DNA of 5,080 nucleotides from NCBI GenBank assembly GCA_030630905.1, contig DAOVMB010000231.1, positions 1 to 5,080 of the forward strand. Reading direction: 5' to 3'. The translations under genes were made by a program, and so were the position numbers. Source of the DNA: Sedimentisphaerales bacterium. GTDB taxonomy: Bacteria; Planctomycetota; Phycisphaerae; Sedimentisphaerales; Anaerobacaceae. Below the pieces are notes generated by a model, which searched no databases, was not told where the DNA came from, and saw only the letters and a list, made by a program, of their open reading frames with translations. Shown here one piece after another: positions 1 to 5,080 of the stretch (the stretch's first letter is position 1; each line of letters opens with the position of its first letter).

Positions 1-486
1 ATGGACAACCGGTGAATTCCAAATAGCCGCGCCGGTTTGGACTGACCAGGCAAGCTTGCCCTCAGTGACATCGACAGCGCAGACTTTTCCTTCCGCGTTG
101 CCGAAGAAAACCATATTTCCGGCAACGGCACATGTATGGAGAATCGAGCCGGGTGTTTTAAACATCCAGATGTCCTTGCCGGTAACATCATCCATAGCGT
201 GTAAAATCCCCGCCATGGTGCCGACGAATACTTTCCCGTCCGCAATAATCGGCTGCACGCCGGCCATCAATCCTTCGTCGGGAAATAAACGATACCATTT
301 GCGCTCGAACGGGGGCCTTATCTCCGTCGAGGTCGCACCGCTACGTCCCGGATCGTGGGCCAGCATGGGCCAACTATTTTCCGCCCGAGCAGAATTCGAC
401 CACAATGAAATCAGGCAAATAATCAAACATAATACGAGGATTCTTAGTGATTTTGCCTTGTCGCTCGTCAACCGTGGATTGTCCAT
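1..486 (-). CDS. Secreted PQQ-type beta-propeller repeat protein (partial, C-terminus outside window)
   Basis: The reading frame is open from an ATG at 486-484 to the window edge, giving 162 residues with no stop, so the C-terminal part is missing. Residues 14-29 are a hydrophobic stretch after a basic N-terminus, followed by Ala-Arg-Ala (33-35) and Glu36: a Sec signal peptide with a likely cut after residue 35. The mature part opens with Trp-Pro-Met and Gly-Arg-Ser-Gly (47-50), typical of planctomycete propeller proteins. Two repeats follow, of the type 'DGKVFVGTMAGILHAMD..TGKDIW' (83-107) and 'GNMVFFGNAEGKVCAVD..EGKLAW' (123-147), which match the PQQ/BamB-like blade pattern. An in-frame TGA lies 12 bases upstream and no other start codon lies between, so this ATG is the first possible start. 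Its Shine-Dalgarno sequence is weak or absent. Members of this fold serve as quinoprotein dehydrogenases, BamB-like scaffolds or binding proteins; the visible part cannot separate these, and cofactor binding is not shown. Confidence 0.85.
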   Translation of the reverse strand, partial: MDNPRLTSDKAKSLRILVLCLIICLISLWSNSARAENSWPMLAHDPGRSGATSTEIRPPFERKWYRLFPDEGLMAGVQPIIADGKVFVGTMAGILHAMDDVTGKDIWMFKTPGSILHTCAVAGNMVFFGNAEGKVCAVDVTEGKLAWSVQTGAAIWNSPVVH

Positions 487-500
487 CTCATTTAATCAGA

Positions 501-531
501 TAGGGCTGTTCCGGCAACTGCACCGAGCCTA
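501..531 (-). other. Imperfect inverted repeat upstream of the beta-propeller gene
   Basis: In the 75-base gap between the coiled-coil gene and the beta-propeller gene, the minus strand can pair TAGGCT with AGCCCTA (one bulged C) and then CGG with CCG, around the 8-base loop TGCAGTTG, with a 4-base bulge (GAAC) on the 3' side. No T-run follows, so it does not look like an intrinsic terminator. It would lie in the leader of the beta-propeller message and could equally be chance pairing. Confidence 0.25.
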
Positions 532-558
532 TATAAGCAATCGATCGGCAAATACCAA
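530..558 (-). promoter_or_regulatory. Weak sigma70-like promoter candidate for the beta-propeller gene
   Basis: On the minus strand TTGGTA (558-553) is followed after 17 bases by TATATA (535-530). Each hexamer matches its consensus at four of six positions and the spacing is ideal. Transcription would start near 523, leaving a leader of roughly 35-40 bases that overlaps the inverted repeat. The pair starts just past the stop of the preceding gene, in the only gap in this block that is longer than about 32 bases. Short AT-rich matches of this quality occur by chance, and promoter rules in this lineage are poorly known. Confidence 0.25.
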
Positions 559-561
559 GAT

Positions 562-1482
562 TCAACGTTCCATAGCCCTATTACGTACAATCTCTTTCAA
601 CTCTTCGATTTCTTTACGCAAGCCGTTTACCTGGTCTCGCAACTGCTCGACCTGACGCTCCAACCGATTCCTCTGCTCATTCTCTATCTTTGGCGCGCCG
701 GTATTCCTGAGATGCCGCTCCATTTCTTTAGCTTCGCGGTAAATCGCGTCGGCTTTGTCGTATTGCCCCGCCGCTTTGGCATCTGCTGCCATAACATGCA
801 GGCGTTCGATCTGTTCTTTCATGTCACGATCTTTTCGCTTGCGGATTCTGTCGGCATCATCCCGGCGACTTTCCTGCTCAGCCCGGTCAGACACCTGTCT
901 TCGCCGAGACTCTTGCTCACGCTTTGTTTCGACTCTTTCCGCATCGGCACGAGGTCTCCTGACCATTCGACTTTCACGGTGTTCGTCTTCCTCGCGGGGC
1001 ATACCTCTTCGCAACTCGGGTCGTTCATCCCGCCCGCGCTGCCTTGGCTGCTCGATTTCTCCGGCAATCCTTTTTGCCTCCTGCCGGAGTTCGTCAGCTT
1101 CTTTGCCTCGACCCTCCCGCTCTGCACTCGCGGCAGCCTCCTTGAGTTCGGCAAGATGTCTCCGCATATCTTCCATCGCCTCTGCCGACTGCGGCCCACG
1201 AAACCGCCGCTGCAGCGATCGCTCGATTTCTTCGGCCTCGGCCCTCATAAGCCGTGCTCTTTCCTCGGCCTCGCGTGCCTCCGCCCGGAGCTTTTCAACC
1301 CGTTCTCTTGCCTCGGAGAACTCCCGAAGCAGTGCCTGCTCTTTAGGACCGATGAAACCATCTCGATTCCTGTCGAATCGATGCTGCAGGTCCGTCTCGA
1401 CGGGCACTCTTTCCTGACCAGCTGAGACAATTGTCAATGCACACACACATACGATAGATAAAACAACCATTTGCCTAAACAT
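562..1482 (-). CDS. Secreted EF-hand, Arg/Glu-rich coiled-coil protein of unknown function
   Basis: A 306-residue protein; I do not recognise a named family for the whole of it. The start is set at the ATG at 1482-1480 because GGGAGG lies 8 bases upstream and residues 1-22 then form a signal peptide (hydrophobic 5-19, likely cut near Ala21/Gly22). The frame stays open to 1530, but that start would overlap the oxidoreductase gene and put 16 polar residues before the signal. Parts in order: one canonical EF-hand loop (37-48, D-x-N-x-D-G-x-I-x-x-x-E); a charged helix (about 49-93); a short helical repeat (113-139); an Arg-rich low-complexity stretch (147-221, 24 Arg of 75); a second copy of the repeat (228-254); and a heptad coiled coil (274-299). 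No catalytic motif is visible. The gene begins 16 bases after the oxidoreductase stop and is very probably co-transcribed with it. A calcium-dependent or oligomeric scaffold role in the cell envelope is inference only. Confidence 0.85.
   Translation of the reverse strand: MFRQMVVLSIVCVCALTIVSAGQERVPVETDLQHRFDRNRDGFIGPKEQALLREFSEARERVEKLRAEAREAEERARLMRAEAEEIERSLQRRFRGPQSAEAMEDMRRHLAELKEAAASAEREGRGKEADELRQEAKRIAGEIEQPRQRGRDERPELRRGMPREEDEHRESRMVRRPRADAERVETKREQESRRRQVSDRAEQESRRDDADRIRKRKDRDMKEQIERLHVMAADAKAAGQYDKADAIYREAKEMERHLRNTGAPKIENEQRNRLERQVEQLRDQVNGLRKEIEELKEIVRNRAMER
586..663 (-). other. C-terminal leucine-heptad coiled coil of the EF-hand protein
   Basis: Residues 274-299 place Leu at 274, 281, 288 and 295, exactly seven apart, with Val/Ile at 278, 285, 292 and 299 between them. 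This is a four-heptad a/d pattern with beta-branched residues at a and Leu at d, which in known coiled coils favours parallel dimers. It lies seven residues from the C-terminus, as a terminal oligomerisation helix would. Confidence 0.75.
721..801 (-). repeat. Helical protein repeat, copy B (residues 228-254)
   Basis: This stretch aligns without gaps to residues 113-139 of the same protein. Shared positions are Leu228, Ala232, Ala233, Ala235, Gly239, Ala244, Asp245, Glu250, Ala251 and Lys252, i.e. 10 of 27 identical. The pattern Ala-rich helix, Gly turn, then AD....EAK resembles a single helical-hairpin unit of TPR-like type. Confidence 0.55.
1066..1146 (-). repeat. Helical protein repeat, copy A (residues 113-139)
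   Basis: This is the first copy of the 27-residue unit, 115 residues before copy B. It carries the same Leu, Ala-Ala, Ala, Gly turn, Ala-Asp and Glu-Ala-Lys positions. Between the two copies lies the Arg/Glu-rich stretch (residues 147-221). Confidence 0.55.
1339..1374 (-). other. EF-hand calcium-binding loop in the coiled-coil protein
   Basis: Residues 37-48 read DRNRDGFIGPKE. Asp37, Asn39, Asp41, Gly42, Ile44 and Glu48 fill positions 1, 3, 5, 6, 8 and 12 of the canonical 12-residue calcium loop. I see only one such loop in the protein; EF-hands usually pair, so pairing between two chains is possible, which the C-terminal coiled coil would allow. Confidence 0.8.
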
Positions 1483-1490
1483 TTTATTTA

Positions 1491-1496
1491 CCTCCC
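1491..1496 (-). promoter_or_regulatory. Shine-Dalgarno sequence that sets the EF-hand protein start
   Basis: GGGAGG lies 8 bases before the ATG at 1482, inside the 16-base gap after the oxidoreductase TAG. It decides in favour of this start over the upstream in-frame codon at 1530. Confidence 0.8.
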
Positions 1497-1498
1497 AT

Positions 1499-2791
1499 CT
1501 ATAAAAGAATTTTTTCCTGGTCTGCGTCAAACCGGGCGACTTTGCCCACTTGCAGACCGAGCATACCCATTTGCAATGCAGTCTGGACGTGGTACGCCAA
1601 GCCCATTGTGCTCAGCGTTTCCCGCCGACGTGCGCGGCAGCAATCGATAAATTTCTGCCAGTACTCTACAAAATCCTCGCCGTGCTCGATAGCGAAACGC
1701 TGAGACTTTTTCTTTGTGCCCTGGGCGGGAATGAAAACGATCTCATTTTTTTCGATCGTTAGTGTCCCTTCCCATCCGCGGATGATGGGGATTCGCTGTC
1801 CCGAACCACGCCCGCCGGTGCCGGGATAGTCATTCGCCTGCGTCCCGAGCACGGCAACAGTAATCTTCTCCGGGTAATCGATGAGCATATTGTATGTATC
1901 AGGTATTTCCCGCTCCTGATAACGGAGCATGCCGCCCGTAGCTACAACCGTACTCGGCATAGCAACACCAAGCATGGACAGAACCGGCGTCAGGCTGTGC
2001 GGGAACAAATCCGTAGAGGGTCCGCCCGCATAGTCCTCATACATTCGCCAGCGGAAAAACCGGCTGACATCGAAAGGCTGCTTTGGCGCATCCCCGAGAA
2101 AAGCCTCCCAGTTTAACTCGGAACCGGGTGTTGCATCGGCATCATCGATCGGCATCCCCCGTTCGCCCCAGTCGCCGACGCGGAAATACCCGCACTCGGC
2201 GTGAACCGGCCGGCCAATTAATCCATCCTTAATCAATTTTTTCATCTGCCACCAGGCCGAGTCGTACATCCCCTGTGTGCCGAGTTGGAAGACCCGGCCA
2301 CTCTTCTTGACCTCTGCCGCCAGGCGTTTTGTCAACTCAAACTGCCGCCAGTGCGTCACGGGTTTTTCGCAGTAGACATCTTTGCCGGCCCGGACCGCAT
2401 CAATGGCCTGATAGCCATGCTGATGGTCCGGCGTGGCAATGCAGACGACGTCAACATTCGGATCTGCAAGCAGCTCGTGATGATCTACATATCCTTTGGC
2501 CTTGTAGCCTTCGGCGACTTTCAGCATCCGGGGCTTATAGGCGTCACAGGCCGCGACGATGTCCACATTTGCGCCACGTCCCTTCAGATAATGCACCGTC
2601 TTAAGGTGAGCGTTGCTTCGACCGCCGCAGCCAATAAAACCCACCCCGATACGCTCATTGGGATTGAGTTCTTTGCCGACCGTATGTTTTGCAACCGTTA
2701 TAGTGGCCGCGGCAGCTCCAGCTCGATGAATGAACTGCCGGCGAGTCAAACTATGATTAACTTGATCCGGCGTTTTTTTCTTGTCAGCCAT
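1499..2791 (-). CDS. Gfo/Idh/MocA-family NAD(P)-dependent oxidoreductase with Tat leader
   Basis: A complete 430-residue protein. Residues 16-22 read Thr-Arg-Arg-Gln-Phe-Ile-His, a twin-arginine motif followed by an Ala-rich segment (24-34), so the folded, cofactor-loaded enzyme is probably exported. The Rossmann fold begins at residue 48, with the dinucleotide loop G-F-I-G-C-G-G (51-57) and an acidic Asp83 at the end of the second strand. ATPDHQHG (119-126) and Glu-Lys-Pro (142-144, catalytic Lys143) are family hallmarks. In the C-terminal alpha/beta domain, Gly-Gly-Pro...Asp261...His265 corresponds to the usual D...H active-site pair. The family oxidises or reduces sugar and cyclitol hydroxyls, or cleaves glycosides by a transient oxidation; the substrate cannot be read here. 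AAGGAG lies 6 bases before the start. It sits between the DUF6807 gene (30 bases upstream) and the EF-hand gene (16 bases downstream). The length and Tat leader are common for planctomycete members. Confidence 0.93.
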   Translation of the reverse strand: MADKKKTPDQVNHSLTRRQFIHRAGAAAATITVAKHTVGKELNPNERIGVGFIGCGGRSNAHLKTVHYLKGRGANVDIVAACDAYKPRMLKVAEGYKAKGYVDHHELLADPNVDVVCIATPDHQHGYQAIDAVRAGKDVYCEKPVTHWRQFELTKRLAAEVKKSGRVFQLGTQGMYDSAWWQMKKLIKDGLIGRPVHAECGYFRVGDWGERGMPIDDADATPGSELNWEAFLGDAPKQPFDVSRFFRWRMYEDYAGGPSTDLFPHSLTPVLSMLGVAMPSTVVATGGMLRYQEREIPDTYNMLIDYPEKITVAVLGTQANDYPGTGGRGSGQRIPIIRGWEGTLTIEKNEIVFIPAQGTKKKSQRFAIEHGEDFVEYWQKFIDCCRARRRETLSTMGLAYHVQTALQMGMLGLQVGKVARFDADQEKILL

Positions 2792-2797
2792 AACATT

Positions 2798-2803
2798 CTC
2801 CTT
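2798..2803 (-). promoter_or_regulatory. Shine-Dalgarno sequence of the oxidoreductase gene
   Basis: AAGGAG is placed 6 bases before the ATG at 2791, within the 30-base gap behind the DUF6807 stop. It supports this start, which keeps the twin-arginine motif near the N-terminus. Confidence 0.75.
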
Positions 2804-2821
2804 AAAAAAATTTACATCACG

Positions 2822-3760
2822 TCATTGACTGTCAACCCAACGGCGATAAACCTGGTCGATTCTGCTCTTGTCGATTCGGCCGTCCCAAACAGCTACGGTA
2901 TATCGCAATACCAGTGGTTTGTTCGAGATTACCTCCAATGGCTCTTTGTGCAGGTTGAGCGTAGCAGCCAGGTAAGCAAAAGGTGTCGTCATCGTGAACC
3001 AATGCGTCGGATGGCGCAGATTCTCCGGATGACCGAACATCGCTATTGTTACAGGCTTGCCGTCTGCCTCGGCTGTATATGCGCACCAATCCGCCCGGAC
3101 AAGCTGTTCGGCGCCTCGTACGATATCGCCTGCCTGACCGGCGGCATTGAGAAATTGCCCCCCTTTGTCCATCGATTCCAAAAAACGCATACCCAAGCCG
3201 AAATAATGCGAACCTGTGAGTGTCATCGATTTCTTGCCCGATGGCACACCGAAACTTGATTGCCAGCTCAATAGCGTGGCCTTGACATCGTCCAATTGAC
3301 AGACTTTAATTGTGCGGCGCTCCTCCAGCATCAACTCCTGGCTGCGAGGATTAATCCAGTCGATCTGTTCGATGAATCCGGCACAGGGCGTATCATCGTC
3401 CTTGAAAATTCTCACATCATTAAAACGCCTGTGCAATTGCCGGCCCGGCTCGGTTTGCTCTTCCCAGAAATTCACGCCGTCCACTGCAACCGCATACATC
3501 AGCGCATGGTGATGAAGGTGGTCGTGTGGTGCATCGCGCAAAACGTTAATCCCACTCGGCGAACACAACTGCTGCACGTAGGGCTTGAAAGGCACATCCG
3601 CGTAACGATAGCAGAGTAAGCTGCGCTGTCCCTGCTTAACCGACACGGCATCCGCTTCCATAGTAATGCACATTGGCTCTTCCGCAAGTGCTGTATTAGA
3701 CAGAATCAAAAAAAACAAAGCCAAAAGTAAGAGAACAGTAACATTCCTGAATCTTTCCAT
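2822..3760 (-). CDS. Secreted DUF6807 ('PmoA-like') family protein
   Basis: A complete 312-residue protein. Residues 7-20 are strongly hydrophobic and end in Ala-Leu-Ala (24-26) before Glu-Glu, a clear Sec signal peptide. Family marks are Lys-Pro-Tyr (59-61), the His-rich PHDHLHHH (78-85), Asn-Phe-Trp-Glu (97-100), the HYFGLGMRF block (185-193), Asp-Trp-Cys-Ala-Tyr (224-228), GHPENLRHPTHWF (243-255) and the final RYTVAVWDG (286-294). The family has been labelled 'methane oxygenase PmoA' in older annotations, but this protein has none of the membrane helices of particulate methane monooxygenase and should not be read as one. Its biochemical role is, to my knowledge, not established. Its position between a sulfatase and a Gfo/Idh/MocA oxidoreductase points to carbohydrate processing; the conserved histidines could bind a metal or act in catalysis, which is inference. 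AAAGGAG lies 8 bases before the start. Its stop is 30 bases from the oxidoreductase start. Confidence 0.9.
   Translation of the reverse strand: MERFRNVTVLLLLALFFLILSNTALAEEPMCITMEADAVSVKQGQRSLLCYRYADVPFKPYVQQLCSPSGINVLRDAPHDHLHHHALMYAVAVDGVNFWEEQTEPGRQLHRRFNDVRIFKDDDTPCAGFIEQIDWINPRSQELMLEERRTIKVCQLDDVKATLLSWQSSFGVPSGKKSMTLTGSHYFGLGMRFLESMDKGGQFLNAAGQAGDIVRGAEQLVRADWCAYTAEADGKPVTIAMFGHPENLRHPTHWFTMTTPFAYLAATLNLHKEPLEVISNKPLVLRYTVAVWDGRIDKSRIDQVYRRWVDSQ
3506..3529 (-). other. His-rich motif of the DUF6807 protein
   Basis: Residues 78-85 read Pro-His-Asp-His-Leu-His-His-His: five histidines in eight residues, directly after a Gly-x-x-Val-x-Arg turn. It is the most recognisable block of the family and a candidate metal or substrate site. 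Confidence 0.6.
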
Positions 3761-3768
3761 AACAGCTT

Positions 3769-3775
3769 CTCCTTT
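3769..3775 (-). promoter_or_regulatory. Shine-Dalgarno sequence of the DUF6807 gene
   Basis: AAAGGAG sits 8 bases before the ATG at 3760, in the 32-base gap after the sulfatase TAA. It fixes the start that gives the full signal peptide. Confidence 0.75.
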
Positions 3776-3792
3776 AGTATTTCAAAATGCAC

Positions 3793-5080
3793 TTACATCG
3801 GACCATCATTTCCATCCCATTTGTAATTCCACTTAGCCATGTATTCCGGACCGGGAAGGAATTTATCATTCGTTTCTTTGAGTTTTCGAGATAATATCTT
3901 TTCCAGTTCCTGCCGGACTGTCGCATACTTGGGATCATTACACAGATTTTTCAATTGATACGGATCTTTTTGATTATCGTACAGCAACCACGGTCCCTTA
4001 ATATCACGCACGTATGTGTAACGCCGCGTGCGCACACCGCGATATTCCCGGCCGCCCCGCTTGTAATTCCACTGATGAAACGGCACAGGGCACATAATCA
4101 AAGCCGCATCGTTGTCGGGCGGCTGTGTCCCCTTGATTACTCCTGAAAAATCCCTGCCCTCAACCGATTCAGGGATGGCAATACCGCTTAGGCCAAGCAA
4201 TGTCGGCATAATATCAGGCGTATTGATCGGCATATCGATTGTTTTGCCGGACTTGCCATGCACCGCAGGATAGCGGAGCAGGAACGGGATTCTAACCGAC
4301 TCGTCCCACGGCTTTTGCTTTTTGGTCTGGCCGTGAGAACGCAGCATATCACCGTGATCGGAGGTAAAGACGAAAATCGTATTTTCTTCAATCCGGCATT
4401 CTTTCAAGGTATCGAGAACATCTCCGATGCAATCATCCAGTGCAGCAATATGCGCGTAATAACCGGCCAGTTCCTCTCGGGCTTTCTCCTTCAACGACTC
4501 AGGGACATTAGGACCAAGCCGAATCTTGGCCGGGTCTGGAAACACGGCGCGATATTTCTCCGGAGCCGTCTGGTATGGGGCGTGCGGCGGGCCCCACGAC
4601 ATGAACAGAATAAAGGGCGACTTGTTCGCATGCCGGCGAATATATTGCTGAGCCTCACGGGTCTGGGCAATGGCATCGTAACCATCCCAATAAAGCTGGA
4701 TAGGCGTCTCGGCATAGTAAAGCGAACGATTGTAATTATGGCTGCATTCGCAAACCCTCCAGAAACCAAAGCCCTGCCTTCTTTCTTCGGCAATAAATGC
4801 TTTCCTTCCATCCTGAAGAGAGGTATTTCTGTCGTGCCCGTTCAGGTGCCATTTCCCGATATAGCCGGTTTCGTAACCGGCCCGGCGATAAACCTTGCCG
4901 ATGGTTACCGCATCGGGATCCAGAGGCTTGTCGTTGTAGAAAATGCCGTGAGTCAGCCAGTATTGCCCGGTCAGCAAACTTGCGCGATAAGGACTGCAAA
5001 CCGGGCAGCCTGAGACGGCATTGCTGAAATTAATGCTCTGATTTGCGAGTCGATCCAGATTCGGCGTCTTAACATCCTTG
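3793..5080 (-). CDS. S1-family sulfatase, formylglycine type (partial, N-terminus outside window)
   Basis: The frame runs from the window edge (first whole codon 5079-5077) to a TAA at 3795-3793, giving 428 visible residues; the first few dozen, with the usual first Asp-Asp metal ligands and any signal peptide, are missing. A TTG at 4977 is an internal Leu codon, not the start, since conserved sequence continues upstream. Visible marks in order: Pro-Asn-Leu-Asp-Arg-Leu (6-11); Cys-Ser-Pro-Tyr-Arg (28-32), the C-x-P-x-R signature whose Cys28 is converted to formylglycine; Gly-Lys-Trp-His-Leu (75-79); Pro-Pro-His-Ala-Pro (164-168); Ser-Asp-His-Gly-Asp (240-244), metal ligands; Lys256 before Pro-Trp-Asp-Glu-Ser, matching the substrate-side lysine; and a C-terminal subdomain with Arg-Arg-Tyr-Thr-Tyr-Val and Leu-Tyr-Asp-...-Asp-Pro. 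The enzyme would hydrolyse sulfate esters, most likely on a glycan outside the cytoplasm. Substrate and subfamily cannot be assigned by eye. It is the first visible gene of the block. Confidence 0.95.
   Translation of the reverse strand, partial: KDVKTPNLDRLANQSINFSNAVSGCPVCSPYRASLLTGQYWLTHGIFYNDKPLDPDAVTIGKVYRRAGYETGYIGKWHLNGHDRNTSLQDGRKAFIAEERRQGFGFWRVCECSHNYNRSLYYAETPIQLYWDGYDAIAQTREAQQYIRRHANKSPFILFMSWGPPHAPYQTAPEKYRAVFPDPAKIRLGPNVPESLKEKAREELAGYYAHIAALDDCIGDVLDTLKECRIEENTIFVFTSDHGDMLRSHGQTKKQKPWDESVRIPFLLRYPAVHGKSGKTIDMPINTPDIMPTLLGLSGIAIPESVEGRDFSGVIKGTQPPDNDAALIMCPVPFHQWNYKRGGREYRGVRTRRYTYVRDIKGPWLLYDNQKDPYQLKNLCNDPKYATVRQELEKILSRKLKETNDKFLPGPEYMAKWNYKWDGNDGPM
4984..4998 (-). other. 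Sulfatase active-site signature C-S-P-Y-R
   Basis: Codons 28-32 of the visible sulfatase encode Cys-Ser-Pro-Tyr-Arg, followed by Ala-Ser-Leu-Leu-Thr-Gly. This is the Cys-type C-x-P-x-R site recognised by formylglycine-generating enzyme or the anaerobic radical-SAM maturase. A second Cys lies three residues before it but does not fit the motif. Confidence 0.92.

Noticed and set aside
501..531. The inverted repeat as an intrinsic terminator
   Set aside because: On the minus strand no T-run follows, and the stem is interrupted by two bulges.
56..655. A plus-strand frame of 199 codons opposite the beta-propeller start
   Set aside because: The minus strand here encodes a signal peptide and two clear propeller blades, while the plus-strand product has no recognisable feature.
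819..1199. A minus-strand frame of 126 codons inside the coiled-coil gene
   Set aside because: It lies wholly within the supported gene in another frame and shows no domain; the base composition of that stretch explains its length.
712..1425. Two long plus-strand open frames (712-1425 and 755-1417) opposite the coiled-coil gene
   Set aside because: Both mirror the Arg/Glu/Ala-rich codons of the minus-strand gene, which rarely give stop codons on the other strand. Their products are Ser/Arg/Cys- or Leu/Phe/Ser-rich with no recognisable domain, and neither fits the layout of the block.
1447..1449. Cys residues 12 and 14 in the EF-hand protein leader as a lipoprotein signal
   Set aside because: The residues before Cys12 are Ser-Ile-Val and before Cys14 are Val-Cys-Val, so neither has the small residue required just before the lipobox Cys; both lie inside the hydrophobic core.
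1483..1530. An upstream start for the EF-hand protein at 1530
   Set aside because: It would overlap the end of the oxidoreductase gene and bury the signal peptide behind 16 polar residues, while the ATG at 1482 has a strong ribosome binding site.
2285..3259. A plus-strand frame of 324 codons across the oxidoreductase and DUF6807 genes
   Set aside because: It runs opposite two conserved genes and across their junction, and its product has no family features.
4975..4977. TTG as a possible start of the sulfatase
   Set aside because: The frame continues upstream through the C-S-P-Y-R site and the Pro-Asn-Leu-Asp-Arg-Leu block, so TTG is an internal Leu codon and the true start lies beyond 5080.
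4258..5013. A plus-strand frame of 251 codons opposite the sulfatase
   Set aside because: The minus strand holds the sulfatase active-site and metal motifs across the same span, so this is a shadow frame.

Overview
The window is one strand-consistent gene block. All five protein genes I can support read on the minus strand, so transcription runs from base 5080 towards base 1. The gene families suggest a member of the PVC superphylum, most likely Planctomycetota. These are an S1 sulfatase of the formylglycine type, a DUF6807 ('PmoA-like') protein, a Gfo/Idh/MocA oxidoreductase with a twin-arginine leader, a secreted EF-hand/coiled-coil protein and a PQQ-type beta-propeller. This assignment rests on family content and style only; no marker gene is present.

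In transcription order: (1) 5080-3793, a sulfatase whose N-terminus lies outside the window; (2) 3760-2822, a DUF6807 protein with a Sec signal peptide; (3) 2791-1499, a Tat-type Gfo/Idh/MocA oxidoreductase; (4) 1482-562, a 306-residue secreted protein with one EF-hand loop, an Arg/Glu-rich middle and a C-terminal leucine-heptad coiled coil; (5) 486-1, the first 162 residues of a secreted beta-propeller cut by the window edge. Genes 1-4 are separated by only 32, 30 and 16 bases, and genes 2-4 each have a strong Shine-Dalgarno sequence, so they look like one operon. Gene 5 follows a 75-base gap that holds an imperfect hairpin and a weak promoter-like pair, and it has no clear Shine-Dalgarno sequence, so it may be a separate unit.

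Every gene whose N-terminus is visible carries an export signal, and sulfatases of this class are normally exported too. The block therefore looks like an extracytoplasmic module. The sulfatase would desulfate a glycan, and the oxidoreductase with the DUF6807 protein would act on a sugar or glycoside product; the substrate cannot be read from the sequence. The least explained part is the EF-hand/coiled-coil protein, which sits 16 bases behind the oxidoreductase gene and has no function I recognise. I saw no RNA genes, CRISPR arrays, mobile elements or convincing intrinsic terminators.
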